A DNA stretch of 64,000 bases from Pseudomonadales bacterium. GTDB taxonomy: Bacteria > Pseudomonadota > Gammaproteobacteria > Pseudomonadales > UBA5518. The translations under genes were made by a program, and so were the position numbers. The stretch spans positions 27,867 through 91,866 of the forward strand of contig JAJVIG010000022.1 of NCBI GenBank assembly GCA_022072145.1. Reading direction: 5' to 3'. Below, piece by piece: positions 8,133-16,075 of the stretch; within the stretch, counting starts at the first letter, position 1; the number at the start of each line of letters is the position of its first letter. Under the pieces are notes generated by a model that saw nothing but the letters and a program-made list of their open reading frames with translations, was not told where the DNA came from and made no database searches.

Positions 8133-8423
8133 TCACTCGTCGCCGAGGAACTCGCACAGGTACGCGGCGGGGCCGCCGACCGCCTGCACGTCGAAGCCGC
8201 TGTTCGCAGCGACCTCGAAACGGGTGCCGGCCGGGTAGTGCTGCCAGTCGCCACCCTGGACCCGCGCGCGCAGGTCGCCGCTCAACACGCTCATGCGTTC
8301 CGCCGCCACGGTGCCGAAATGGTACGTGCCCGGTGCGATCACGCCGACCGTCGCGGCGAGCCCGTGGCGGGTGAAGCCGATGCTCTGCACCTGGCCGTCG
8401 AAGTAGGTGTTGTGTTTCAGCAT
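8133..8423 (-). CDS. ppnP: Pyrimidine/purine nucleoside phosphorylase PpnP
   Basis: A 96-residue single-domain cupin, close to the 94 residues of the E. coli enzyme. Visible family features are YFDGQVQSIGF near the N-terminus, APGTYHFGTVAAERM in the middle, YPAGTRFEVAANSGFDVQ, and the ending AAYLCEFLGDE. PpnP splits diverse nucleosides with phosphate into base and ribose-1-phosphate in the cytoplasm (salvage). It lies upstream of RTX gene 2 on the same strand. A broken copy sits in front of RTX gene 1, so ppnP took part in the duplication by position; nothing suggests a functional link with the RTX proteins. Confidence 0.93.
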   Translation of the reverse strand: MLKHNTYFDGQVQSIGFTRHGLAATVGVIAPGTYHFGTVAAERMSVLSGDLRARVQGGDWQHYPAGTRFEVAANSGFDVQAVGGPAAYLCEFLGDE

Positions 8424-8463
8424 GCCGGAGTCTCCTGCCGATCGGTGAAAGGGTGCGCGCGCC

Positions 8464-8491
8464 TTGCCGGCGCACGGCGGCGCAGTATAAG
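8464..8491 (+). promoter_or_regulatory. Candidate promoter for the DUF35-thiolase pair
   Basis: TTGCCG (8464-8469) and TATAAG (8486-8491) with a 16-bp spacer, 66 nt before the ATG at 8558. This is a reasonable sigma70-type match in GC-rich DNA, by eye only. Confidence 0.4.
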
Positions 8492-8557
8492 TTCCCGCTC
8501 GGGGTGGCAGGTACGCTCGCGGACGTTGGGTGCGAGCGCGGCGCTCGAGGGGGACAG

Positions 8558-8974
8558 ATGGGCGAACGGCAGCGGGCGGCGCAGGACTACATCGTGGCTG
8601 GCGACGGCGGCTGGCAGCTCGCCGGTTCGCGCTGCGGTGCGTGCCAGGCGGTATTCCTCGGCGCGCGGCGGGTCTGCGCGGCCTGCGGAGCGCGCGGGCG
8701 CATGCTGCCGGAGGTGCTGCGTGACCGCGGTCGCGTCCACAGTTTCACGACCGTGCACCGCAGTTTTCCCGGCGTGCCCGTACCGTTCGTGATGGCCGTG
8801 GTCGACCTCGACGGTGGGCCCGCGCTGCGCGGCACGCTGCGTGACGCGGCCGCGGCCGAACTGCGTTTCGACCTGCCGGTGCGGGTGGTGTTCGGCGACA
8901 GCGGCCAGCGTGACGCCAGTGGCGCGGCCTGGATAGCGTTTTCCTTCGTTCCCGACCGCGAGGCCATGTCATGA
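8558..8974 (+). CDS. Zn-ribbon/OB-fold protein (DUF35 family), thiolase partner
   Basis: A 138-residue protein with an N-terminal zinc ribbon (Cys26, Cys29, Cys40, Cys43 in RCGAC...VCAAC) followed by an OB-fold that opens with GRVHSFTTVHRSFPG and VPFVMAVVDLDGG. DUF35 proteins act as acyl-CoA-binding partners of SCPx/lipid-transfer-type thiolases and form a complex with the adjacent thiolase. Known examples act in steroid side-chain and polyketide-like degradation. A purine-rich ribosome site (GAGGGGGACAG) precedes the ATG. The stop overlaps the thiolase start by ATGA, which supports the pairing. Confidence 0.87.
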   Translation: MGERQRAAQDYIVAGDGGWQLAGSRCGACQAVFLGARRVCAACGARGRMLPEVLRDRGRVHSFTTVHRSFPGVPVPFVMAVVDLDGGPALRGTLRDAAAAELRFDLPVRVVFGDSGQRDASGAAWIAFSFVPDREAMS

Positions 8975-10122
8975 GCAGCGTGTACATCGTCGGGGCCGAC
9001 ATGATCGGCTTCGGCCGTTTCCCCGAGCGCAGCGTCCCCGATCTGGCGGCCGAGGCGGCGTTGCTCGCGCTCGACGACTGCGGCCTGTCGATCCGCGACG
9101 TGCAGGTGCTCTACTGCGGCAACCTGTACCAGTCGGCGGCGATGGTCGGGCAGCGCGTGCTGCGCGAGATCGGCATGACCGGGATCCCGGTCGTCAACGT
9201 GGCCAACGCCTGCGCGACCGGCGCCACCGCGTTGCGCGAGGCGTGGATCGCGATCCGTGCCGGCGTCTGCGATCTGGCGCTCGCGGTCGGCGTGGAACAG
9301 ATGGACAAGGGACTGCTCGGCGCCGGGACGGGCGCGGGCTTCGTCGCCGAGGGCGTGATCGGTTCCGACACCATGCCGGCGATGTTCGCGCTGATCGGGC
9401 AGGAGCACACGCGCCGCTACGGCACCACCTTCGAGCAGTTCGCGCGCGTGGCAGTCAAGAACCACCACCACGCCACGCTGAACCCGAAGGCGATGTACCG
9501 CGTCGAGACGCCGCTCGCGGAGGTCATGAGCGCGCCGATGATCGCCTATCCGCTGACGCGCCCGATGTGCTCGGTCAACGTCGACGGCGCAGCGGCGGCG
9601 GTACTGGCGTCCGAGGCGGCGATCAGGCGGCTGGGGTTGGGCGCGCGCGCGGTGCTGATCCGCGCCTCGGTGATGGCGAGTGACCCCTGGGGGCCGCGCG
9701 CGCTGGCATCGGCGGACTTCAGCGCGGTGACGCGGCTCGCGGCGCGCTCGGCGTGGGAGCAGGCCGGGCTCGGGCCACACGATCTGGACCTCGTGGAGTT
9801 GCACGACTGCTTCGCGACCGCCGAGCTGGTGCACTACGAGAACCTCGGGCTGTGCGCCGATGGCGAGGCCGGCGCGCTGATCGATAGCGGTGCAACCGCG
9901 CTCGGCGGGCGGATCCCGGTGAATGTCTCGGGCGGCCTGCTCTCCAAGGGGCATCCGCTGGGCGCGACCGGGATCGCGAACGTGTGCGAGATCGTGATGC
10001 AGTTGCGCGGGGAGGCCGGTGCGCGCCAGGTGCCGGGGGCGCGGATCGGGCTGACGCACGTGGTCGGCGGCGGCCAGGGAATCGGCAGCGCCTGCGTGAT
10101 CCACGTGCTGGAGAAAACCTGA
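8971..10122 (+). CDS. Thiolase of the SCPx/lipid-transfer type
   Basis: A 383-residue thiolase-fold enzyme. The catalytic set is visible: Cys81 in NACATGATAL (nucleophile), His278 in LHDCFATAEL and His328 in SKGHPLGATG. The sequence lacks the usual second cysteine motif of biosynthetic thiolases and instead follows the nonspecific lipid-transfer-protein pattern. Such enzymes cleave 3-ketoacyl-CoA, or catalyse retro-aldol cleavage of beta-hydroxyacyl-CoA in steroid side chains when paired with DUF35. It is translationally coupled to the DUF35 gene. The substrate cannot be read from sequence; a branched or steroid side-chain acyl-CoA is a reasonable guess. Confidence 0.9.
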   Translation: MSSVYIVGADMIGFGRFPERSVPDLAAEAALLALDDCGLSIRDVQVLYCGNLYQSAAMVGQRVLREIGMTGIPVVNVANACATGATALREAWIAIRAGVCDLALAVGVEQMDKGLLGAGTGAGFVAEGVIGSDTMPAMFALIGQEHTRRYGTTFEQFARVAVKNHHHATLNPKAMYRVETPLAEVMSAPMIAYPLTRPMCSVNVDGAAAAVLASEAAIRRLGLGARAVLIRASVMASDPWGPRALASADFSAVTRLAARSAWEQAGLGPHDLDLVELHDCFATAELVHYENLGLCADGEAGALIDSGATALGGRIPVNVSGGLLSKGHPLGATGIANVCEIVMQLRGEAGARQVPGARIGLTHVVGGGQGIGSACVIHVLEKT

Positions 10123-10163
10123 GGAGCGGCGCGCGGCTGCGGCAACGGCTCATGAATCGTGTA

Positions 10164-10259
10164 GCGGCGGTTCCGCACCGGTGGGCGTACGCCGCAGGGA
10201 TGCGGCGTTCGAGCCTACAGGGACGTATTCACGGCGCCCCACAGGTGTGGAACCGCCGC
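10164..10259. repeat. Dispersed hairpin repeat, copy A
   Basis: A 96-bp element with 16-nt inverted arms (10164-10179 and 10244-10259, complementary with one G-T wobble) around a 64-nt loop region. The loop contains a second inverted repeat (CGCCGCA...TGCGGCG). The loop is identical to that of copy B (21769-21880) except at one base. The arms differ between the copies, but the differences are matched on both sides. It is the main content of the gap between the thiolase and selO. No transposase is nearby. Confidence 0.85.
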
Positions 10260-10341
10260 CACGCGCTGGCGCGACCGCCACGCGGCTGTGTCATCCCGCC
10301 GCGCGCAGATCCGTCGGCTTCGGGAGGGCGTACGAGGGGTT

Positions 10342-11904
10342 ATGGAATCCCTGCTGCGTTTCGACAACCGCTTCGTCGCCGAACTGCCGGCGGATCCGGA
10401 ATCCGGTCCGCGCGTGCGGCAGGTGCACGGGGCGCTGTATTCGCACGTGCTGCCCACGCCGGTCGCGGCGCCTCGGCTGCTCGCGTATTCCGCCGAGGTG
10501 GCGGCCGAGCTCGGCCTCGACGAGGCGACGATCGCCAGCCCGCTGTTCGCGCAGGTGTTCGCGGGCAACGCGCTGCTGCCCGGGATGGACCCGTGGGCGG
10601 CCAACTACGGCGGCCACCAGTTCGGCAGCTGGGCGGGGCAGCTCGGCGACGGGCGCGCGATCTCGCTCGGCGAGGCGATCACGCCGGGGGGCGAGCGCCG
10701 CGAGCTGCAGTTGAAGGGCGCGGGCCCGACCCCGTATTCGCGCCACGCCGACGGGCGCGCGGTGCTGCGTTCCTCGATCCGCGAATTCCTCTGCAGCGAG
10801 GCGATGCACCACCTCGGCGTGCCGACCACGCGCGCGCTGTGCCTGGTCGCGACCGGGGAGGGCGTGGTGCGCGACATGTTCTACGACGGCCACCCGCGTG
10901 AGGAGCCGGGGGCGATCGTCTGCCGCGTGGCGCCCTCGTTCATCCGCTTCGGCAGTTTCGAACTGCCGGCTTCACGCTCGGACCACGCGCTGCTCGCGCG
11001 CCTGGTCGACTTCACGATCGCGCGCGATTTCCCGCAGCTCACCGGTTCGCCCGGGCAGCGGCGCGCCGCGTGGTTCACCGAGGTCGGCGAGCGCACCGCG
11101 CGGCTGGTCGCCGAGTGGATGCGGGTGGGGTTCGTGCACGGCGTCATGAACACCGACAACCTGTCGATCCTCGGGCTCACCATCGATTACGGGCCGTACG
11201 GCTGGATCGACGCTTTCGACCCGGACTGGACGCCGAACACAACCGATGCGGCGAGCGGACGCTACCGCTTCGGCCACCAGCCGCAGGTGGCACGCTGGAA
11301 CCTGCTGCGACTCGCCGGTGCGCTGCTGCCGCTGTTCGGCGACGGGGAGGCGCTGCGCGACGGGCTGCGTCGCCACGACGAGGCGGCGCACGCTGCCGCG
11401 CGGCACACGGTCGCGGCCAAACTGGGGCTGGCGGAGTGCCGTGACGGGGATCCCGAACTGATGGCCGATCTGTGCGCGCTGCTGCACGCCGCGGAGCTGG
11501 ACATGACGCTGTTCTTCCGCGCGCTTGCCGACATCGACCCCGTCTCGCCGCGCTGGGCGGCCTTCGACGCGGCCTGCTACGACGGGGGCAAGCGCGACGC
11601 GGCCGCTGGCGCGCTGGCGGCGTGGTTCAGGCGCTATGCCGCGCGCCTCGCCGGCGACCCGCTGCCGGTGGCGGAGCGCCGTGCACGGATGCGGCGCGCG
11701 AACCCGCTCTACGTGCTGCGCAACTACCTGGCGCAGCAGGCGATCGAACGCGCGGAGCAGGGGGACGACTGCGGTATCCACGAATTGCTGGAGCTGCTGC
11801 ACCGTCCGTACGAGGAGCAGCCCGGACGTGAGCGCTTCGCGCGTCGCCGTCCCGACTGGGCGCGCGAGCGGCCCGGGTGTTCGCAGCTGTCCTGCAGTTC
11901 CTGA
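10342..11904 (+). CDS. selO: Protein adenylyltransferase SelO
   Basis: A 520-residue pseudokinase of the SelO (YdiU) family, which transfers AMP from ATP to Ser, Thr or Tyr of proteins, with a role in oxidative-stress responses. Visible motifs are [19 protein letters not shown] near residues 88-106, [20 protein letters not shown] near 124-143, [19 protein letters not shown], the [15 protein letters not shown] catalytic segment and [13 protein letters not shown]. The C-terminus ends CSQLSCSS; in animal SelO a selenocysteine occupies the corresponding end, here replaced by cysteine. The start at 10342 gives the usual [12 protein letters not shown]-terminus. The gene stands alone after the hairpin repeat. 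Confidence 0.95.
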   Translation: MESLLRFDNRFVAELPADPESGPRVRQVHGALYSHVLPTPVAAPRLLAYSAEVAAELGLDEATIASPLFAQVFAGNALLPGMDPWAANYGGHQFGSWAGQLGDGRAISLGEAITPGGERRELQLKGAGPTPYSRHADGRAVLRSSIREFLCSEAMHHLGVPTTRALCLVATGEGVVRDMFYDGHPREEPGAIVCRVAPSFIRFGSFELPASRSDHALLARLVDFTIARDFPQLTGSPGQRRAAWFTEVGERTARLVAEWMRVGFVHGVMNTDNLSILGLTIDYGPYGWIDAFDPDWTPNTTDAASGRYRFGHQPQVARWNLLRLAGALLPLFGDGEALRDGLRRHDEAAHAAARHTVAAKLGLAECRDGDPELMADLCALLHAAELDMTLFFRALADIDPVSPRWAAFDAACYDGGKRDAAAGALAAWFRRYAARLAGDPLPVAERRARMRRANPLYVLRNYLAQQAIERAEQGDDCGIHELLELLHRPYEEQPGRERFARRRPDWARERPGCSQLSCSS

Positions 11905-11914
11905 GGCTGCGCGC

Positions 11915-12703
11915 TCAGCGGCCCTCGAACCGCGGTTCGCGTTTCTCGAGGAACGAGCGGAAACCTTCCTCGAAGTCGCGCGAACGCATCAGCGGCAGCG
12001 TCTGCAGGTAGACCCGTTCGATGTGCGTGGCGAAGTCCTCGCCGAGCCCCGAGCGCATCATGCGCTTGGCCGCCTGCACCGCCAGCGGCGCACTAGCGGC
12101 GATCTCCCCGGCCAGTGCGTGTGCGGCCGCGAGCAGGTCCTGCGGCTCCACGACGTGCGCGACCAGCCCCAGCCGTTCGGCGTCGGCTGCGCTCAGCGTG
12201 CGCCCGGCGAACACGAGTTCGGCGGTGCGCTCCCAGCCGATCAGCCGCGGCAGCAGCCAGGTGCCGCCGGTCTCGGGCAGCACGCCGCGGCGCGTGAACG
12301 CCACCGACAGCTTCGCCTGCGTGCTGCAGAAGCGCACGTCGCAACCGAGCGCGAGGTCCAGCCCGAAGCCGGCCGTGCCGCCGTTGATCGCGCAGATCAC
12401 CGGGGTGTCCATGCGGTGCAGCACCACCGGCGGGAACGTGCGCAGGTCCAGCGTCGTGGCCAGCGCGAAGCCGCCGCGCGCCACGCCCTCGGCGCTCGCG
12501 GCGTCCTGCAGGTCGAGCCCGGCGCAGAACGCCTTGCCGGCGCCGGTGAGCACCACCGCGCGCACTTCGGGATCGTGCTCGCAGGCGAGCAGCGCCTCGG
12601 ACAGCGCGAGCAGCATCGGGTGCGAGATCGTGTTCAGCTGCTGCGGCCGGTTCAGGGTCACGGTCGCGACGGCACCGTCGCGCTCCAGCAGTACATCGCT
12701 CAT
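11915..12703 (-). CDS. Enoyl-CoA hydratase/isomerase-family protein (PaaG-like)
   Basis: A 262-residue crotonase-fold protein that binds acyl-CoA. The oxyanion-hole segments are present: GAGKAFCAGLDL near 54-65 and INGGTAGFGLDLALGCDVRF near 106-125. The two glutamates of classical enoyl-CoA hydratases are missing: the first position is Asp116 (GLDLA instead of CELA), and the second region reads FTRRGVLPETGG rather than PEILLG. This pattern is closer to PaaG-type isomerases, so an isomerase or another crotonase reaction is more likely than hydration. It follows the LLM oxidoreductase gene by 11 nt on the same strand, probably as one operon. Confidence 0.88.
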   Translation of the reverse strand: MSDVLLERDGAVATVTLNRPQQLNTISHPMLLALSEALLACEHDPEVRAVVLTGAGKAFCAGLDLQDAASAEGVARGGFALATTLDLRTFPPVVLHRMDTPVICAINGGTAGFGLDLALGCDVRFCSTQAKLSVAFTRRGVLPETGGTWLLPRLIGWERTAELVFAGRTLSAADAERLGLVAHVVEPQDLLAAAHALAGEIAASAPLAVQAAKRMMRSGLGEDFATHIERVYLQTLPLMRSRDFEEGFRSFLEKREPRFEGR

Positions 12704-12714
12704 GGTCGTTGCCC

Positions 12715-13785
12715 TCATGCCGCGTGCAGGCGCGCGATGGTCGCGCGCATCAGGTCTTCGTCGCGTCGTGCCTCGTCGAGCAGCGTCAGTGTGACGGTGT
12801 CGAACAGGCCGTCGGCCTTCGCGCGCACCGCGTCGCCGAGGCGATCGTAGGTGGCGACTACCGCCCACTCCTCGAGCATCTCGTCGGTGATCAGCGCCGG
12901 CATCTCGGCCCACCGGTTGGCCACCGACAGCTCGTGCAGTCGCTGTCCGGTCTGTTCCCAGCCGTGGAATTCGAGCACACGGTGGTAGGAGCGCGTCGAG
13001 GCGTAGAACGAGATCTGCTTGCGCACCGCGTTCTTCGCCTGTTCCACGTCCGCCTCCGTGCGACCGGTGGCGAGGAACGGTGCGCCGACCAGGTCGAACT
13101 TCGCCGGGTCGCGTCCGCTGCGTGCCGCGCCCTCGGCGATCGCCGGCAGGATCACCTCGCGCGTGTGGCGGAAGGTCGAGATCGGATGCAGGCGCAGGCC
13201 CTCGCACATCTCGCCGGCCAGGCGCGCCATGTAGGGGCCCACGGCCGAGATGTAGAGCGGCACGTCGGGGTGCGCGATCGGCCCCGGATTGAAAAACGGT
13301 GCCATCAGGGTGAACTGGTAGAACTCGCCCTTGAAGTAGGTGGGCTTGGCGGGGTTCTGGAAGCTCGCGAAGATCGCCTTCAGGCACAGCAGGTACTCGC
13401 GCATGCGCGGCCCCGGCGCGCTCGGCCACGGCGTGCTGTAGCGCTTCTCGTTGTGCCCCTTGACCTGCGTGCCCAGTCCCAGCGTAAAGCGCCCGCCGGA
13501 ATAGTGCGCCAGGTCCCAGGCCATCTGCGCGGTCACCATCGGGCTGCGCGGGAACGCGACCGCCACATTGGTGCCGATCGCCAGGCGGTGGGTGTTCGCG
13601 GCCGCGATCATCACCGGCAGGAACGCGTCGTGGCCCGCCTCGGCGGTCGTGATGCCGTCGAAGCCGAGCTGCTCGAGCAGGCGGCAGGTGGCAGCCAGCT
13701 GCTCCAGCGTCACGCTCGGCTGGCCCTGGCCGGCGTACTGGTTGGTGTCGGGGCCGAACAGCGGCGTTTCTACGCGTAATGCCAT
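12715..13785 (-). CDS. LLM-class flavin-dependent oxidoreductase (first of three)
   Basis: A 356-residue luciferase-like TIM-barrel monooxygenase or dehydrogenase. Typical marks are LLEQLGFDGITTAEAGHD near 37-54, IGTNVAVAFPRSPMVTAQMA near 69-88, SGGRFTLGLGTQVKGHNEKRY after that, and a C-terminal segment ending DEDLMRATIARLHAA. It resembles the F420-dependent subfamily first described in mycobacteria, but homologues in proteobacteria may use FMN, and the cofactor cannot be read here. The start at 13785 has AGGAG upstream; a further upstream start would add a non-conserved stretch. It is grouped with the crotonase gene. Confidence 0.88.
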   Translation of the reverse strand: MALRVETPLFGPDTNQYAGQGQPSVTLEQLAATCRLLEQLGFDGITTAEAGHDAFLPVMIAAANTHRLAIGTNVAVAFPRSPMVTAQMAWDLAHYSGGRFTLGLGTQVKGHNEKRYSTPWPSAPGPRMREYLLCLKAIFASFQNPAKPTYFKGEFYQFTLMAPFFNPGPIAHPDVPLYISAVGPYMARLAGEMCEGLRLHPISTFRHTREVILPAIAEGAARSGRDPAKFDLVGAPFLATGRTEADVEQAKNAVRKQISFYASTRSYHRVLEFHGWEQTGQRLHELSVANRWAEMPALITDEMLEEWAVVATYDRLGDAVRAKADGLFDTVTLTLLDEARRDEDLMRATIARLHAA

Positions 13786-14134
13786 GGTGCGCGCTCCTGG
13801 TGCGAACGATGTGACCGGACAGGCCGCATCCAATCACAGCGCCGATGCGATCACAACGGCGCGCCCGCGCGCGCTTGTATCAAAAGCTGCCGCCGTGGTG
13901 TCCGCGGAGCGGGCGCTGCGGCTTGCCAGGCGCCAGGCCCGCGGCGATCATGCCAGACGACACGTCCGGTTCGTTGCCGCGGATGCGGCTGGCGCCGTCC
14001 GGGGCGTGCCCGGACGGGGTTCGGCCACCGACATTGTTCGGCCACAGGCCGAACCTGCGGACACATGTTCGGGCACATGCTGACGGCGCCTCTTGTCCGG
14101 CAGCCGGACGAGCACGAGAACAGGAGAACCGCGG
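13786..14134. other. Non-coding gap with two strong inverted repeats
   Basis: No gene is visible in these 349 bases between divergent genes. They hold a perfect 9-bp inverted repeat with a 5-nt loop (13995-14003 and 14009-14017) and, 18 nt further, a perfect 8-bp repeat with a 3-nt loop (14036-14043 and 14047-14054). Neither is followed by a T tract. They could be regulator sites for the divergent pair or decayed repeat elements. Confidence 0.5.
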
Positions 14135-14737
14135 ATGGACAGCAGCGGGCCGGTCACGCTCGAGGCGCACGGGGTGCGGCTCGAGCCGCTGGCGATCGAA
14201 CATCGGGATGCTCTGGCGCTCGCGGTGACCGACGGATGCCTGTGGGATCTGTGGTACGCATCGGTGCCCGCACCGCACGAGATGGGCGACTGGATAGCGC
14301 AGGCCCTGCAGGGCGTGGCAGCGGAGACGACGCTGGCGTGGGCGGTGCGCGACCTGCGCCGCGACGCACTGGTCGGCAGCACGCGTTTCTATGAGATGGC
14401 GCCGGCGATCGGGCGCGTGGAGATCGGTTACACGTGGTACGCGCGCAGCGCGCAGCGCTCGCACGTCAACGCGGCCTGCAAGCTGTTGCTGCTCGGGCAC
14501 GCCTTCGACACGCTGGGCTGCGCCGCGGTGGGCCTGCGTACCGATCGCTTCAACTTCGCCTCGCAGCGCGCGATCGAGGCGCTGGGTGCTCAGCGTGAGG
14601 GCGTGTTGCGCCATCATATGGCGCGGCGCGACGGATCGGTGCGCGACACCGTGATGTACAGCATCCTCGCCGCCGAGTGGGCCGATGTGCGGCGCCACCT
14701 GCAGGCGCGACTGGCGCTCCCCGCGCGATCGTCCTGA
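14135..14737 (+). CDS. GNAT acetyltransferase (RimJ/RimL type)
   Basis: A 200-residue N-acetyltransferase that would use acetyl-CoA. It opens with GVRLEPLAIEHRDALALAV, the usual strand-helix start of the RimJ/RimL group, has VEIGYTWYARSAQRSHVNA (acetyl-CoA-binding turn) in the middle, and the conserved NFASQRAIEALGAQREGVLR segment near the end. Targets in this group range from ribosomal proteins to small amines, and the substrate is unknown. AGGAG lies 9 nt before the ATG at 14135. The next gene starts 100 nt downstream with its own candidate promoter. Confidence 0.88.
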   Translation: MDSSGPVTLEAHGVRLEPLAIEHRDALALAVTDGCLWDLWYASVPAPHEMGDWIAQALQGVAAETTLAWAVRDLRRDALVGSTRFYEMAPAIGRVEIGYTWYARSAQRSHVNAACKLLLLGHAFDTLGCAAVGLRTDRFNFASQRAIEALGAQREGVLRHHMARRDGSVRDTVMYSILAAEWADVRRHLQARLALPARSS

Positions 14738-14765
14738 TCCAGGGCGGCCGCGGTGTGCGCGGCGC

Positions 14766-14795
14766 TTGGCAGTACGGGTCCGGGCACAGTAGAGT
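14766..14795 (+). promoter_or_regulatory. Candidate promoter for the cupin gene
   Basis: TTGGCA (14766-14771) and TAGAGT (14790-14795) with an 18-bp spacer, 42 nt before the cupin ATG. Assigned by eye. Confidence 0.35.
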
Positions 14796-14837
14796 TCCCC
14801 GCTCTTTTCCGATTCATTCGACCCAGGGGTCAGGCCG

Positions 14838-15185
14838 ATGTCGTCCGCAGTCTGGAAGGTCTTCGATCTGGAACAGCTCAAGCGCCGGGTCGCCGGTGCC
14901 GAGCCGCGGATCCTCGAATTCCTGCGCGGGGAACAGATGTCCTGCGCGATCTACCGTCTGCCGGCGGGCGCGCGCGACATGCAGGCGCCGCATCTGGAGG
15001 ACGAGATCTACGTGGTGCTGGAAGGCAGCGCGCGCCTGCGGGTCGACGGGCAGGAGCAGGACGTCGGCGCCGGAACGGTGCTGTTCGTCGGGGCGACCAC
15101 CGACCATTCGTTTTTCGACATCCGCGAGGACCTGACGCTGCTCGCGATCTTCGGTCCGGCGGGTGGCGCGGGTGGGTTCGCCTGA
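14838..15185 (+). CDS. Small cupin-domain protein
   Basis: A 115-residue single-cupin protein. Motif 1 is PHLEDEIYVVLEGSARLRVD (residues about 54-73, possible metal ligands His and Glu) and motif 2 is GTVLFVGATTDHSFFDI (about 81-97, with a further His). Single cupins of this kind bind a metal and may be small isomerases, dioxygenases or sensors; the reaction is not identifiable. The end of the gene overlaps the start of the following dehydrogenase-like gene, so the two are probably expressed together. Confidence 0.85.
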   Translation: MSSAVWKVFDLEQLKRRVAGAEPRILEFLRGEQMSCAIYRLPAGARDMQAPHLEDEIYVVLEGSARLRVDGQEQDVGAGTVLFVGATTDHSFFDIREDLTLLAIFGPAGGAGGFA

Positions 15186-16053
15186 AGTGGTGACCGGCCT
15201 GCTCGGCCTGGGCCACCTGGGGCGGGCGATCGCGGCGCGACTGCTCGACGACGACGCGACGTTGCTGGTCTGGAACCGCAGCGCGGAAGCCTGTGATGCG
15301 GTCGCGGAGCGCGGGGCCGAGCCGGTCGCCTCGGTCGCCGAACTCGTGGAGCGTTGCGATCTCGTGCTGCTGTGCCTGGACGGGGCCGATGCGGTCGAGG
15401 AGGTCGTGTTCGGCACCGGCGGCGTGGCCGCCTTCGCGACCGAGGAGCAGTTGCTGATCGACCTCTCCGCGACCGGGCCGGCCGCGACGCGCCGTTTTGC
15501 GCGCGAGCTCGCGCAGCGCAGCGGCATGGGATGGGTCGATGCGCCGGTGCTCGGTGACCTCGAGGACGCCGAGCAGGGCACGCTGGTCGCCGTCGCCGGC
15601 GGTGACGAGGACGACGTCGAGCGTGCGCGGCCGCTGCTCGGGCGCTTCTGTTCGCGCGTCACGCACATGGGCGAGGCGGGCGCCGGACAGGCCGCCCGGC
15701 TTTGCCACGCGCTGCTGGCCGGCGCCGGCGTGCTCGCGCTTGCCGAGACGGTTGCGTGGGCCGAGCGCAACGGCGTCGATACCGAACGCTTGCCCGAAGC
15801 GCTGGCCGGGGCGCCGGCCGACTCGCCGCTGCTGCAGCGGGTGGGAACGCGCATGGCGGTGCGCGAGTTCGAGCCGCTGCTGGCCACTGCCGTCGCGTTG
15901 CGTCGCGACCTGGATCTGGCGCTCGACGGCGCGCGCGCGAGCGGCGCCGCGTTGCCGCTGGCCGCGCTGACCGCGCAGTTGCTGCGCCAGCAGGCGCTGC
16001 GTGCGCGGCCGGAGGAGGATCTGGCGACACTGGTCGAGCTGTATACCGAATGA
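15163..16053 (+). CDS. Beta-hydroxyacid dehydrogenase-family protein with altered active site
   Basis: About 296 residues. The N-terminal Rossmann fold has GLLGLGHLGRAIAARLL and NRS (an NADP-type ending of strand 2). The middle has DAPVLGDLEDAEQGTL, in place of the usual DAPVSGG. The helical half carries MGEAGAGQAARLCHALL. In 3-hydroxyisobutyrate and tartronate semialdehyde dehydrogenases this motif contains a catalytic lysine, with asparagine four residues on; here these are Arg179 and Ala183. The usual hydroxyacid oxidation is therefore doubtful, and an imine-reductase-like or other activity is possible. GTG codons at 15163, 15172 and 15187 are all in frame; the last would give a protein starting directly at the Rossmann strand. 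Confidence 0.82.
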   Translation: MARVGSPEVVTGLLGLGHLGRAIAARLLDDDATLLVWNRSAEACDAVAERGAEPVASVAELVERCDLVLLCLDGADAVEEVVFGTGGVAAFATEEQLLIDLSATGPAATRRFARELAQRSGMGWVDAPVLGDLEDAEQGTLVAVAGGDEDDVERARPLLGRFCSRVTHMGEAGAGQAARLCHALLAGAGVLALAETVAWAERNGVDTERLPEALAGAPADSPLLQRVGTRMAVREFEPLLATAVALRRDLDLALDGARASGAALPLAALTAQLLRQQALRARPEEDLATLVELYTE

Positions 16054-16075
16054 CGAACGCAAGGGAGGGTGCGCG

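Larger units (their letters stand above)
5162..8423. repeat. Tandem duplication unit, copy 2 (probable parental copy)
   Basis: The unit holds terminator hairpins, the RTX gene, its leader and a complete ppnP. Because ppnP is whole only here, this is the likely ancestral copy and 2102-5150 the duplicate. The two RTX genes still share long blocks of near-identical sequence, including the spacer domains and the C-terminal region. Confidence 0.8.

Noticed and set aside
8587..10104. A 505-codon minus-strand frame opposite the DUF35 and thiolase genes
   Set aside because: It is antisense to two well-supported coupled genes and has no recognisable domain.
10183..10250. Short coding potential of the hairpin repeat loop ([15 protein letters not shown] frame)
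   Set aside because: The same peptide appears only because the DNA repeat is conserved. There is no start signal, and pairing of the arms explains conservation better.
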